A DNA stretch of 64,000 bases from BTUB01 sp963836585 (GTDB lineage: Bacteria; Babelota; Babeliae; Babelales; Vermiphilaceae): assembly GCA_963836585.1 (NCBI GenBank), contig CAWIJV010000003.1, forward strand, positions 526,927 to 590,926, written 5' to 3'. This document shows, in pieces, positions 27,355 through 35,824 of this stretch; the stretch's first letter is position 1; every line of letters starts with the position of its first letter. The notes below the pieces were generated by a model. The model was not told the DNA's origin, did no database searches, and saw only the letters and a list, made by a program, of their open reading frames with translations. A program made the translations under genes and the position numbers.

Positions 27355-27440
27355 CCCTTCGATACGCAGCAAGCTGCTACTCAGGGCGAACGGTATCCTA
27401 CCGTTCGTGGTGAGTAATCGCGAAGCGATTGTATCGAACC
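27355..27440. repeat. Family A palindromic repeat, copy 3 (order U-V)
   Basis: The clearest copy. Outer stem TTCGATAC (27358-27365)/GTATCGAA (27431-27438); side hairpins GCAGC-AA-GCTGC (27366-27377) and ATCGC-GAA-GCGAT (27417-27429); inner stems TACTCA/TGAGTA and CGAACGGTA/TACCGTTCG. It starts six bases after the mutS stop and fills much of the gap before the S74 surface protein gene. Confidence 0.85.
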
Positions 27441-27531
27441 ATATTTTTGCCGCTTGCAAAGAACTTGCTTTTCAAAAAAATCTGTAGTAATTCTTGAGAG
27501 AAGTCTTAATTTTTAAAAAAGGAAAAATGTA

Positions 27532-30500
27532 ATGGTCACTCTGATTCAAAAAATTAAAGCGCTAATCATCTCTCTCTCGATCCTATTTTGTGGTAATTTC
27601 CTAAATGCATCCTGCCCTACCAATTCAGCACAATTTTGCAATGTCTGCGTGAATGGCATCATCATTGCCAACACGGGCATTTTTAATAATTTAACGGTAA
27701 CCGGCGCCAGCATATTTGAGCGGCCCGGTCACAATTACTAACACCACCGAAAGTTTCGCGTGCGATGAGGGCGCACTCGTGATTGACGGTGGTGTTGGCA
27801 TTATGGGCAACTCAATGTCTGCGGTGCGATCACCGCAACCGGTGGCATAAGCTTCACCGGGCCATTGATAATATTAGATCCAACGCAAAGCCTCAATTGC
27901 TCCGGCGGTGCAGTTGCGGTGCCTAAGGCGGTGTGGGCATCGGTGGCAATTTAAATGTCTGCGGCACTGGCATGTTTGGCAGTCCGGTGATTATCACTTC
28001 CACCGCAACCGGCTCTTCATGTTCCGAAGGTGCATTGGTAGTTTTCGGTGATGTGGGTATTGAAGGTAGCTTGAATGTTTGCCAAGTAATTACCGCGGGT
28101 GGCGCCAGAAGTGTGCCGCTACTCAATAACGAATTAAGATCAGTCCCCTGCACGGGCCCGCGCAATGCACTGGTGCTAGAAGCATTGGGCAACGTGGGAA
28201 TTCTAGATAATTTATATGTCTGTGGCAATGAAGAAATCGGCGGCAATACAACCATCAATGGCAACCTGAATGTTGCAGGCACTGGAACATTTGGCAACGT
28301 AAGTTTCACCGGCGGCAATGTCACCTTCAACAATTTCACGGTAAATGGTACCGGCACCATAAACAACCTGGTGGTAAACAATGCCACGATTAATAATTTG
28401 ACGGTGACTGGTAGCACTCAGCTGAATAATGTTACCGTGAATAATCTCACCGGAAATAATGGTGCATTTGCTAATCTCACGGTAACTGGTAGCGCTACGC
28501 TCAACACAGAAACCGTAAACGTAATTACCGGCAGCACCGGTTCATTCAACAACTTGACGGTGAATAATCTCACCGTGACCGGTAGCAGTACACTTAATAC
28601 TGAAACGGTAAATATACTTACCGGCGGCACTGGCAGTTTCAACAATTTGAGTGCAAATAATTTCATCGTAAACAATCTTATAGTTACTGGCCCGGTGAGC
28701 ATCAGCAATACTACGAAAAGTACCACCTGCACAAACGGCGCACTCATTGTTTCTGGCGGCGTGGGCATTGGCGGCAACTTGAATGTCTGCGGAAATATTA
28801 ATGCCGCAAACTTTAACCTGACTGGTGCAAGCAATTCTGCCAAATGCAATCTTTCAGTGGGTGATAATACCAATAATGTGAATGCTGCTGGCGTGACGGG
28901 GGTCACAGCGCTGGGTGAAAACGCATTGCAAAATAATGTGGCCTCATATAATACAGCAGTGGGATGCAATGCATTAAATAATAACAGTAATGTAAATGCT
29001 GTTGATAATGTAGCAGTAGGCTATCAAGCATTGCAATCAAATATAAACGGCAGCGATAATGTTGCGATAGGTTTTCAGGCGATGTTAAATATAACGGGAA
29101 CCATCACTAGCGTGGCTATCGGAAGTCTTGCCGGTCAAATGATGGGAAGTAGTGATAACGCCAATGTTGCAATAGGGCGCCGGGCTATGCAAAATTTTCA
29201 AGGAGGTACCTATAATGTATCACTAGGGTTTGATACCATGGCAAATGCTACAGGATCAAGCAATAATATTGCAATAGGCCTTGAGGCAATGCAACTTGGT
29301 ACTTTGTTAAGCACTAATATAGCGATAGGAAGTACTGCGATGCGGTTGGCTAGCGGATCGAGTTTTAATATTGCCATTGGTGATGCTGCAATGGCAAGTG
29401 TAACAACAGGTTCAGCTAATAATGTTGCCGTAGGTTTTGCCACAATGGAGTTTGCAGTAACACCAACTTTTAATGTGGCAATTGGGTACTTGGCAATGGA
29501 AGATGCAAGCATGCCAACCAATAATGTAGCGATTGGGCAAAATGCGCTGCGTAATAGTGTCGCTTGTAATGCTAATGTTGCACTGGGCAGTAATGCCATG
29601 CTAACTTCAGCCGGTTCCATTAATACTGTGGCCATCGGTACTAATACAATGCAAAATGCCAGTGGAACCAGCGCTATTGCAATAGGAACCAACGCCATGG
29701 AAAATGCTAATAATGTTACTAATACTGTTGCGATTGGAAATGGAAGTATGGCAAATGCTACCGCTGCTAATACGAATGTTGCAATTGGATTGCAAGCAAT
29801 GTTGGGTGCTGCTAATGCGAGCACAAATGTTGCAATTGGATCGCAAGCGATGCGTAATAGCACGGGCGCAACCAATAATGTGGCAATTGGTAATAGTGCT
29901 CTTACCACTGGCACAGGCATTAACAATGTTGCCATCGGTACCAATGCGCTTTCTAAAAATTTGACCGGTTCAACTAACATTGCCATTGGTAACAATGCCG
30001 GCAATAACTTCACCGGTGGTGAAAGCAACAATATCGATATTGGCAATCTTGGTGTGCTTGGCGATCAAAATATTATTCGCATCGGCACGCAGGGTTCAGG
30101 ATCCGGCCAGCAAAATACCTGTTTTATTGCCGGAATTTTTGGTGTTACGGGTAATAATACCGGATCAGCGCTTCCGGTATATGTGAGCACTAATGGCCAG
30201 CTTGGGACTGTGCCTTCATCAGCTCGCTATAAAAAAGACATTGCCGACATGAGCAGCCAGCAAGAGAAAATGCTCAAGCTGCGGCCGGTGACTTTCAGTT
30301 ACAAAGGCGATGTGAGCAACAGCAAACGGTACGGCTTGATTGCTGAAGAAGTGAATGAGATTTATCCGGAAATTGTGGTGCGTGATGAAGCGGGTGAGAT
30401 TTACTCAGTAAACTATATGGCGCTAATTCCGCTGCTACTCAAACAGATTCAGGAATTGGAGGAAAATACTCGTGCGCATGATGCGTTGCATGATGAGCAG

Positions 30501-30584
30501 TTGCATGAGCTTGATGTGCGGCATAGCCAAGAGATTGATCAGCTGAGGGTGATGGTAAACTCTCTTCTTGCTCTTCAAAAATAA
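27532..30584 (+). CDS. Surface protein with YadA-type head repeats and S74 chaperone (frameshifted)
   Basis: A very large exported fibre-like protein. The signal peptide is at 27532 (IIISLS-type, ending FLNASC). The first 400 bases need three frame corrections (near 27718, 27812 and 27923) to join repeats of the form SGPVTI...GALV...GGVGI...NLNVCG; from 27933 the frame is open for 883 residues. The middle has N-N-L-T-V-T-G-S repeats and then, by eye, 22 units of the N-V-A-I-G-x-x-A-M type, as in trimeric autotransporter heads. The C-terminus is a Peptidase_S74 intramolecular chaperone (SARYKKDIADM, YGLIAEEVNEIYPE) and a short coiled coil. It has no YadA membrane anchor. Either an adhesin or tail-fibre-like structure. 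Confidence 0.75.
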
Positions 30585-30597
30585 AACTTCCTTTTTT

Positions 30598-30642
30598 AGT
30601 CCCCATCCTCGTGTGTGTGTTGAGGGTGGGGGACTTTTTTTT
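30598..30642 (+). terminator. Intrinsic terminator after the S74 surface protein
   Basis: AGTCCCCATCCTC (30598-30610) pairs with GAGGGTGGGGGACT (30622-30635) with a GT-rich loop, followed by a run of T. It lies 14 bases beyond the stop of the surface protein. Confidence 0.8.
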
Positions 30643-30749
30643 AAAGCAGTTTTCACTGCATTTGCTTCTATTGCCAGAATGTTGCATTTGCCAACTATAT
30701 TTGGTAATATTAAGATATATAAAAAAATAGCTTAAGTTAGGAGTTGCTG

Positions 30750-30941
30750 GTGCCGATCAGTGGAAAAGATATGTGTAAACTTTTTCTAAAAGCCGGGTAT
30801 GAAATAGTGCCGGGAGGGGGAAAGGGCAGTCACATAAAACTCAAGAAAAAGAGTTGTCCAACAGTCATTATTCCCGGGCATAGAGAGCTAAGTACTGGAA
30901 CGGAGCATATGCTCAGAAAAATTTTAGCAAAGGTTAAATAG
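30750..30941 (+). CDS. hicA: HicA family mRNA interferase toxin
   Basis: 63 residues from GTG 30750, placed six bases after TTAGGAG; a TTG at 30744 is less likely. HicA toxins have a double-stranded-RNA-binding-like fold and cleave mRNA. The core is SGKDMCKLFLKAGYEIVPGG, then GKGSHIKLKK with the catalytic His, and VIIPGHRELSTGT. All key elements are present, so it looks functional. hicB starts 12 bases downstream, the usual order. Confidence 0.9.
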   Translation: MPISGKDMCKLFLKAGYEIVPGGGKGSHIKLKKKSCPTVIIPGHRELSTGTEHMLRKILAKVK

Positions 30942-30952
30942 GAGGCCTAATT

Positions 30953-31384
30953 ATGGTATACCATTTCAAAGTTCATAAAGAAAAAAAGGGGTATTCGGCT
31001 CAATGTATTGAGTTGCCTGGTTGTATCACCCAAGCCAATACCATGGAAGAATTAAAAGCAAATATGCAAGAGGCGCTCAATCTTTATATTGAAGAGCCAA
31101 GCGATTCTGATGATATTGCGGCATTTCCTGATGAAACTATAAGAAAATCTAAAAATGTGGCGGAAGTGCCCGTTGATCCTCTTATCGCCTTCGCATTTTT
31201 AATGCGATACTGGAGAATTAAAGATGGGCTTACGCAAAAAGAAGCGGCAGAAAAAATGGGATTCGATACGCTCTATAGTTATCAACGGTTAGAAGCTAGA
31301 AAATGCAATCCAAGTTTAAAAATGATTGCTAGGATCAAAACAGTATTTCCTGAATTTTCAGTTGATTTAGCGATGCGTAAATAA
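30953..31384 (+). CDS. hicB: HicB family antitoxin
   Basis: 143 residues. The N-terminal half is the partly degraded RNase H-like HicB fold (YHFKVHKEKKGYSAQCIELP, GCITQANTMEELKANMQEAL). The C-terminal half is an XRE-type helix-turn-helix (GLTQKEAAEKMGF...LEARKCNPSLKMIARI), which should bind the promoter and autoregulate the operon. Start ATG has AGGAGG upstream. Paired with hicA. Confidence 0.9.
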   Translation: MVYHFKVHKEKKGYSAQCIELPGCITQANTMEELKANMQEALNLYIEEPSDSDDIAAFPDETIRKSKNVAEVPVDPLIAFAFLMRYWRIKDGLTQKEAAEKMGFDTLYSYQRLEARKCNPSLKMIARIKTVFPEFSVDLAMRK

Positions 31385-31542
31385 CTAATGCGCGAGCTGA
31401 TTTTATAAAAAAATCCAAAATTTCTGCGGCAAAAGTTAAGCGTATTCTTGCTCAAGAAGATCCGGATTTTTTTGATGTGAAGTTACTGATTAATGCTATG
31501 GGATTTACCATAACGATTGTTGGTAGAGAGAAATCTGCCTAA
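31381..31542 (+). pseudogene. Remnant of an HTH antitoxin (C-terminal part)
   Basis: An open stretch of 53 codons with no start codon. Its sequence (KISAAKVKRILAQEDPDFFD then LLINAMGFTITI) fits the recognition-helix end and C-terminal strand of the HI1420/COG3636 type addiction-module antitoxins. It begins right at the hicB stop in another frame and ends overlapping the convergent protease gene. Probably the broken end of a second antitoxin gene. Confidence 0.45.
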
Positions 31543-32372
31543 GCAGTTTTTACTGCATTCTCTTGCTGCATATGCGCAATCAATTGCGTCATTTCCTGAT
31601 AACGAGTTTTGCTGGCCGGATGGGTGCGCAGATCTTCTTGGTAATTTTTAGCCATCGATTGCGCAAAATCTTCTTGCAATGCTTGAGCGGTTTGCATATG
31701 CCCGGCTGCTGCCAAAAGATCGGCGCGCAGTTCACGGTGATGGCGGTAGGCATGCACTGCCCGACTTTTTTCATAATCGGCGCGTGAATATCCTTTTTCT
31801 TGCAAGAAATCGATGATGTAACCACCTTCAATAGAATCCATATGCTTCAAGTGCTGCATCTCATGTTTTATGATCGCATCCTGAATGTGCGGTGCGCGCG
31901 CTTGCAGCCATTCTTTGTCGATTGCAATTTTATGGTGCATTGTGCGGCCATCAAATTCTTGAATCGCCAATAATGGGCAGCCTTTATTAGGCTGGTATGC
32001 AATTTCTACCGCATTGGGATTGATGTAGCCATCGGCCAACATATCTTTAATATGATTGGTGAGCGGATCACTATTTTTTTTGGCAGTTATTTTATTGTTG
32101 ACCACGATCGAATATTTTTGCCGCACTTGGGCAAACTCATCCATGAGCTGTTGCCACTCATCATGCGCAATGTTAAATTCATCACGAATGCCATTCATCA
32201 CCGCAGTATGCTCTTGATCAAGATTGCGAGTGAGGGCTGCGCCCATGATTTTTTGTTGTGGGTTTACCATCACGCGAATGAACTGATTCATTACTATGAT
32301 TGTAGCACACAGGCCGATGAGGGCTATGCTTGCGTGCAAACATTGTTTGGTGATTGATACGTTGCTTAACAT
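31539..32372 (-). CDS. Membrane-anchored M48-like metalloprotease, copy 1
   Basis: 277 residues. One N-terminal membrane segment (ASIALIGLCATIIVMNQF), then a helical spacer and a zinc-peptidase core: HEMQH at residues 170-174 (HExxH) and E-L-R-A-D at 214-218, giving the third Glu ligand as in M48 (gluzincin) peptidases. The late HPASKTRY resembles the H-P-x-x-x-x-R of M48 enzymes. All ligands are present, so it may be active, probably outside the cytoplasm. Its first bases overlap the end of the paralog 32366-33253, so the two are translationally coupled. Confidence 0.75.
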   Translation of the reverse strand: MLSNVSITKQCLHASIALIGLCATIIVMNQFIRVMVNPQQKIMGAALTRNLDQEHTAVMNGIRDEFNIAHDEWQQLMDEFAQVRQKYSIVVNNKITAKKNSDPLTNHIKDMLADGYINPNAVEIAYQPNKGCPLLAIQEFDGRTMHHKIAIDKEWLQARAPHIQDAIIKHEMQHLKHMDSIEGGYIIDFLQEKGYSRADYEKSRAVHAYRHHRELRADLLAAAGHMQTAQALQEDFAQSMAKNYQEDLRTHPASKTRYQEMTQLIAHMQQENAVKTA

Positions 32373-33253
32373 TGTTGCTCCATATATTTAACTAAGTTGG
32401 TAATTGCCGCATGCCGCTCCGTTTCGGTCGGGTGCGTGCTGTGTGTCGGATTGGTTTGCTCGTGTGGGAACTTTTTAATACGTTCTTGCATATCATGCAT
32501 GAATGCTTGGGCGGTATCCATGCCATGCGCTGCTGCGAGCAGGTCTGCGCGATATTCTTTGAATTTCTTTAAGGCGATAAAATCAGGATCGGCATAATAT
32601 TCTTCCGAGCTGACATCATTTTTTTCCAGCACATCTTTAACGATCATCATCTCGATGGCATCATAGGTGAGCAAGTGCTGAATCTCGTGGCGCAAATAAG
32701 CAAGCGCTACTTCATCTGACTTTTTTTCTACTTCGCTCATATTCACCCGAATGATATGGCGAATTTTTCCTTTTTCAAAGCTTTGGCATGCAGAGAGGAA
32801 ACTCTGAGGGGTTTTCACATATTCAATTTCGACGCGTGCGGGGTTGATGCCATATTCAGCCAGGGTAGTATAGATGGTGGTAATAAAAGGATGATGAGCG
32901 GCCGGAATTTCACCGTTCGGGCTCACCAAATTATCATTATTTTTCAGCCTTTGCAGGGCCTTCATGGCATTTTCCCACTGCACCGGATGGATTTGAGGGA
33001 AAGCTAGGGGTATACGAGTCAATAACTGGCTGTTTTCCTGGGTAAGCTGCTCTTTCAGGGTATGGGCTACCGTAGTTTGAGCCTGTTCTATCTGCTGTAA
33101 GGTTTGCTCGATTTCATGGGCCTGCGGCTCACAAAATAGGGCTAAGCAGGGGTTTTTGGCTCTAAAAGCCTCGTATAGGGGATAAGAGGTTATAGCGGCT
33201 AAAATGGCCAAAATTAGGCCCATTTTGACGAATTTGTTCATAGTAATAGTCAT
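32366..33253 (-). CDS. Membrane-anchored M48-like metalloprotease, copy 2
   Basis: 295 residues, a divergent paralog of the next gene. One N-terminal membrane segment (MGLILAILAAITSYPLY), HEIQH at 189-193, EYRAD from 233 and THPTETERHAAI near the end. Start ATG 33253 is nine bases after GGAGG; an ATG four codons further in is too far from that site. Role unknown; a pair of membrane-anchored gluzincins could process envelope or host proteins. Confidence 0.75.
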   Translation of the reverse strand: MTITMNKFVKMGLILAILAAITSYPLYEAFRAKNPCLALFCEPQAHEIEQTLQQIEQAQTTVAHTLKEQLTQENSQLLTRIPLAFPQIHPVQWENAMKALQRLKNNDNLVSPNGEIPAAHHPFITTIYTTLAEYGINPARVEIEYVKTPQSFLSACQSFEKGKIRHIIRVNMSEVEKKSDEVALAYLRHEIQHLLTYDAIEMMIVKDVLEKNDVSSEEYYADPDFIALKKFKEYRADLLAAAHGMDTAQAFMHDMQERIKKFPHEQTNPTHSTHPTETERHAAITNLVKYMEQQC

Positions 33254-33323
33254 ATAAGTATACCTCCATTTTCTGATATTTTCTAGTTGTAAATAAGTTT
33301 ATAGATATAGGTATTTTTGTCAA

Positions 33324-33441
33324 CCCGCCTACGCTTGTCCGGGCCTTTCCTCCTTCGCATAAAGCTTCGAAGGACAGGCCGGCTCGCTTGCTCTTCGTAG
33401 CTCGAAGAGCGAAGTAGAGGCAAGCTTCGTCGGGCAGGTCC
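33324..33441. repeat. Family B palindromic repeat
   Basis: Nested hairpins: TCCTTCG (33350-33356)/CGAAGGA (33368-33374) inside GGCCT/AGGCC, and CTCTTCG/CGAAGAG (about 33391-33409) inside GCTTGC/GCAAGC. The outer ends, CCCGCCTACGCTTGTC and GCTTCGTCGGGCAGG, are also related as inverted repeats. Similar words occur at 20121, 49888, 61459 and 62637. No gene lies here. Confidence 0.65.
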
Positions 33442-33537
33442 CCTACCTATAAATCCCCTTTTTTTAAAGCTTCTTTTTTTAAATAGGGGCTTCCCAGCCC
33501 CCTCACCCCCGTGCCAAAAGGGGTTATTTTTTTATTC

Positions 33538-34180
33538 GGCCTCCGGCCATGGGTAAGAGTTTATTTTTTTTAATAATTGGGGCCTCCGTGGCCCCAGGCC
33601 CCGCGGCAGGGATTTGGTGCAAAATCCCTGCACTCTATGCACCAAAGGCTGTGCCTTTGGAAACCCTGACGGCCGAACCCGGATGGCCACTTACTGCCTC
33701 GAAGAGGCAGACGCGGCCATCCTTCCGCTCCCCGAGCAATCAAAAATGATTGCTCGGCTGAGCTCGGTGCGGCCTACATAAGAACTGGACGTTTTATTCT
33801 GCTATTACTTGTGGACTTTTTTACAGCGGGCCACGTTACGCCCGCTTCCATTCGCCAAGTTACATTTGCAGTTTTTTACTACGTTGTATCTTTTTAAGAA
33901 AAAATTAGATGAGGATGTCCTATAGTCCTATAGTCGCGGCGAAAGCGCCGACGCAGCGCTTTTGCGCTGCAAGTGCGGCTGAGTATCGCGGCGAAAGAAA
34001 GGGGATTATCAAGGGGCGAAGCTCCCTTGATCGTGGGGATTCCAAAGGGTGCGCACGCCGAGCGCCCTTTGGTGCACCGCGCTGCATAAGCGCACAAAAA
34101 ATAAATCTCTTGCTGTGGGGTTAGGGGCTGCATAAGCCCCTTCTAAAAAAATAAATTCTTGCCCGCGACGCAAGTCGCAT
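33538..34180. repeat. Intergenic array of at least 12 short perfect hairpins
   Basis: This 640-base stretch has no supportable gene. Examples of hairpins: GGGGCC/GGCCCC (33579-33595), GCAGGGATTT/AAATCCCTGC (33606-33631), CCAAAGGC/GCCTTTGG (33642-33660), CTGCCTC/GAGGCAG inside GGATGGCC/GGCCATCC (33681-33722), CGAGCAATC/GATTGCTCG (33733-33756), AGCGGGC/GCCCGCT (33825-33846), GCAGCGC/GCGCTGC (33953-33970), TCAAGGGGC/GCTCCCTTGA (34009-34030), CCAAAGGG/CCCTTTGG (34042-34072), GCGCT/AGCGC (34079-34093), AGGGGCT/AGCCCCT (34123-34141), GCGAC/GTCGC (34165-34178). The last three sit in a repeated context with AAAAAATAAAT and CTTGC. Base composition is more GC-rich than the surroundings. Confidence 0.75.
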
Positions 34181-34190
34181 AAAAAAATAT

Positions 34191-35798
34191 TTAAATCTTG
34201 GAACCTTTGACAATACTTTCAAAGTATTCCGCACCTTTCTTCTTGGTTCGTTTGAGATCATTATCATAATCAACATGATACAGGCCAAATCGTTTCTCAA
34301 AAGTGCCCCATTCATAGTTGTCCATCAAACTCCAATGCAAGTAGCCGCGCACATCATAACCATCTTGGATAGCGCGTGCAAGTGCATATAAATATCTTTT
34401 GCCTTGCAAGGTGCGTTTATTACCTTGATCCGGCTCCACGGTATCTTCTTCCTGGGTAAGCCCAATACCATTTTCAGTTACATAGATAGGGATTCCCAAA
34501 GGTGTAGTAATACGCTGTGACATTTCTTTGATTGCTCTATAAAGCCCTTCGCCGTATACCGTATATTGTGGATGTGCCGTGTGCGGTTCAATATCCTGAT
34601 TTTGTTCGCGGAATGTTTTAAAGTTACTCATGTAATTATGGCAATAATAACTCATGCCCATATAATCCAATGCTTTGCCGCCATCTTTGAGATAGTTATT
34701 AGTTGCTTTGTAATTTACTTTAAACGGAACATATACTTTAAATTCACCGGTCTTAAAGAAGCGGTAAACCGATTCATTAATCAGCTGGTCGCCCATATAG
34801 CAGGCCAAATGATCAAGCGGATTAGCAATGTTCCATGGATCAAGTTGGAATACGGTTTTGTGGATCCCAATACGTGATTGGTTACCATTGGGTAAACTTT
34901 TGAATCTGCGATAAATATCTACGTGTGTTTCTAACACATTGTGCAATACCTGCACCATTAAAGCCATATCTTTTTTGTAAGGCGGCCTACTGCCACGCAG
35001 CCAGCCTTGTGCAGCCGTTTCAGGTGAGCAGAAGGTGAGCCACATATAGGTGTATGGATGCAAGCGCTCGTATACTTTTGCGCAAAAATTTACAAAGTAT
35101 GTGCAGTTGGATCGCTTTTCAAAACTATCCATTTTAGAAAACCAGATCGGTTCAGTGTAATGGTAGAGTGTGATCACCGGTTTGATGCCGTTGGCTACTA
35201 ACTCTTTACACACATCTTCATAGTGATCTAATGCGGCTTGATCATACTGGCCCGGTTTGGGTTCAACTTTTGACCACTCGACCGAGAAGCGATAGGAGTT
35301 TACTCCCAACTCTTTCATCAGTTGAATATCTTCTTTATAGCGATTCCAATGATCACAGGCTTTGCCCGCTGGTACTACTGTTTCGCCATTTATCACTTTG
35401 CCTTCACCTTCACAATATTGGTTATTGTCGCAATCGCCTCCCACTTGATACTCAGCAGTTGCAGTGCCCCAGAGCCATTCGTTATGATTGCCTGATGGGG
35501 TTGAAGGAACATCTTGAGCTTCAGCAATCCGCTGTGCGTGAGACTTGAAAAGATTGGTCACCGTGCCCCCTTTATAGGGCAACACCGCGGTATTTATTTT
35601 TTTCCAATCCCAATGCAATAGTTTGTCATACGCTCGGTTTGCTGCGTAATAGCCAAGGCCGCCCAGAACTGCGGCGGCAGTAGCATATTTATGATCTTTT
35701 ACAAAATCGGCAACTCGATCCATGCTGTGCACAGATGCGGGTTGGAGCGCGATGCTCATAGTGAATAATGCGAGTGCTAATTTTGACATTGATTGCAT
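34191..35798 (-). CDS. Exported GH1-like protein lacking the acid/base Glu
   Basis: 535 residues from ATG 35798 (AAAGGA upstream). A signal peptide ends at PASVHS, followed by M-D and a hydrophobic stretch (ATAAAVLGGLGYYAA) that may anchor it. From about residue 105 it is a family 1 glycoside hydrolase barrel: EWLWGTATAEYQVGG, CDHWNRYKEDIQLMKELG, YRFSVEWSKVEP, the nucleophile in YVTENG (E442) and HWSLMDNYEW. The acid/base motif T-F-N-E-P is instead T-F-C-S-P (255-259), so the proton donor Glu is a Ser. It might be a lectin-like pseudoenzyme, a retaining enzyme using another base as in plant myrosinases, or act on activated substrates. Confidence 0.85.
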   Translation of the reverse strand: MQSMSKLALALFTMSIALQPASVHSMDRVADFVKDHKYATAAAVLGGLGYYAANRAYDKLLHWDWKKINTAVLPYKGGTVTNLFKSHAQRIAEAQDVPSTPSGNHNEWLWGTATAEYQVGGDCDNNQYCEGEGKVINGETVVPAGKACDHWNRYKEDIQLMKELGVNSYRFSVEWSKVEPKPGQYDQAALDHYEDVCKELVANGIKPVITLYHYTEPIWFSKMDSFEKRSNCTYFVNFCAKVYERLHPYTYMWLTFCSPETAAQGWLRGSRPPYKKDMALMVQVLHNVLETHVDIYRRFKSLPNGNQSRIGIHKTVFQLDPWNIANPLDHLACYMGDQLINESVYRFFKTGEFKVYVPFKVNYKATNNYLKDGGKALDYMGMSYYCHNYMSNFKTFREQNQDIEPHTAHPQYTVYGEGLYRAIKEMSQRITTPLGIPIYVTENGIGLTQEEDTVEPDQGNKRTLQGKRYLYALARAIQDGYDVRGYLHWSLMDNYEWGTFEKRFGLYHVDYDNDLKRTKKKGAEYFESIVKGSKI

Positions 35799-35824
35799 AT
35801 TTTTTCCTTTAGTCATGTTGATAG

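Noticed and set aside
29210..30046. 278-codon frame opposite the YadA-type repeats
   Set aside because: Its low-complexity hydrophobic sequence is the mirror of the N-V-A-I-G repeats on the coding strand.
27532..30584. Phage tail-fibre gene as evidence of a prophage
   Set aside because: The S74 domain occurs in phage spikes, but the gene has a bacterial signal peptide and no other phage gene is nearby.
31381..31542. C-terminal extension of HicB through a frameshift
   Set aside because: HicB is already complete with its HTH, and the fragment resembles a different antitoxin family.
33894..34133. Possible protein genes on either strand in the hairpin region
   Set aside because: The open frames of about 70-80 codons are simply translations of hairpins, lack ribosome sites and show no protein-like pattern.
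33538..34180. CRISPR array
   Set aside because: Hairpins are irregular in size and spacing, stems differ from each other, and there is no constant repeat or cas gene.
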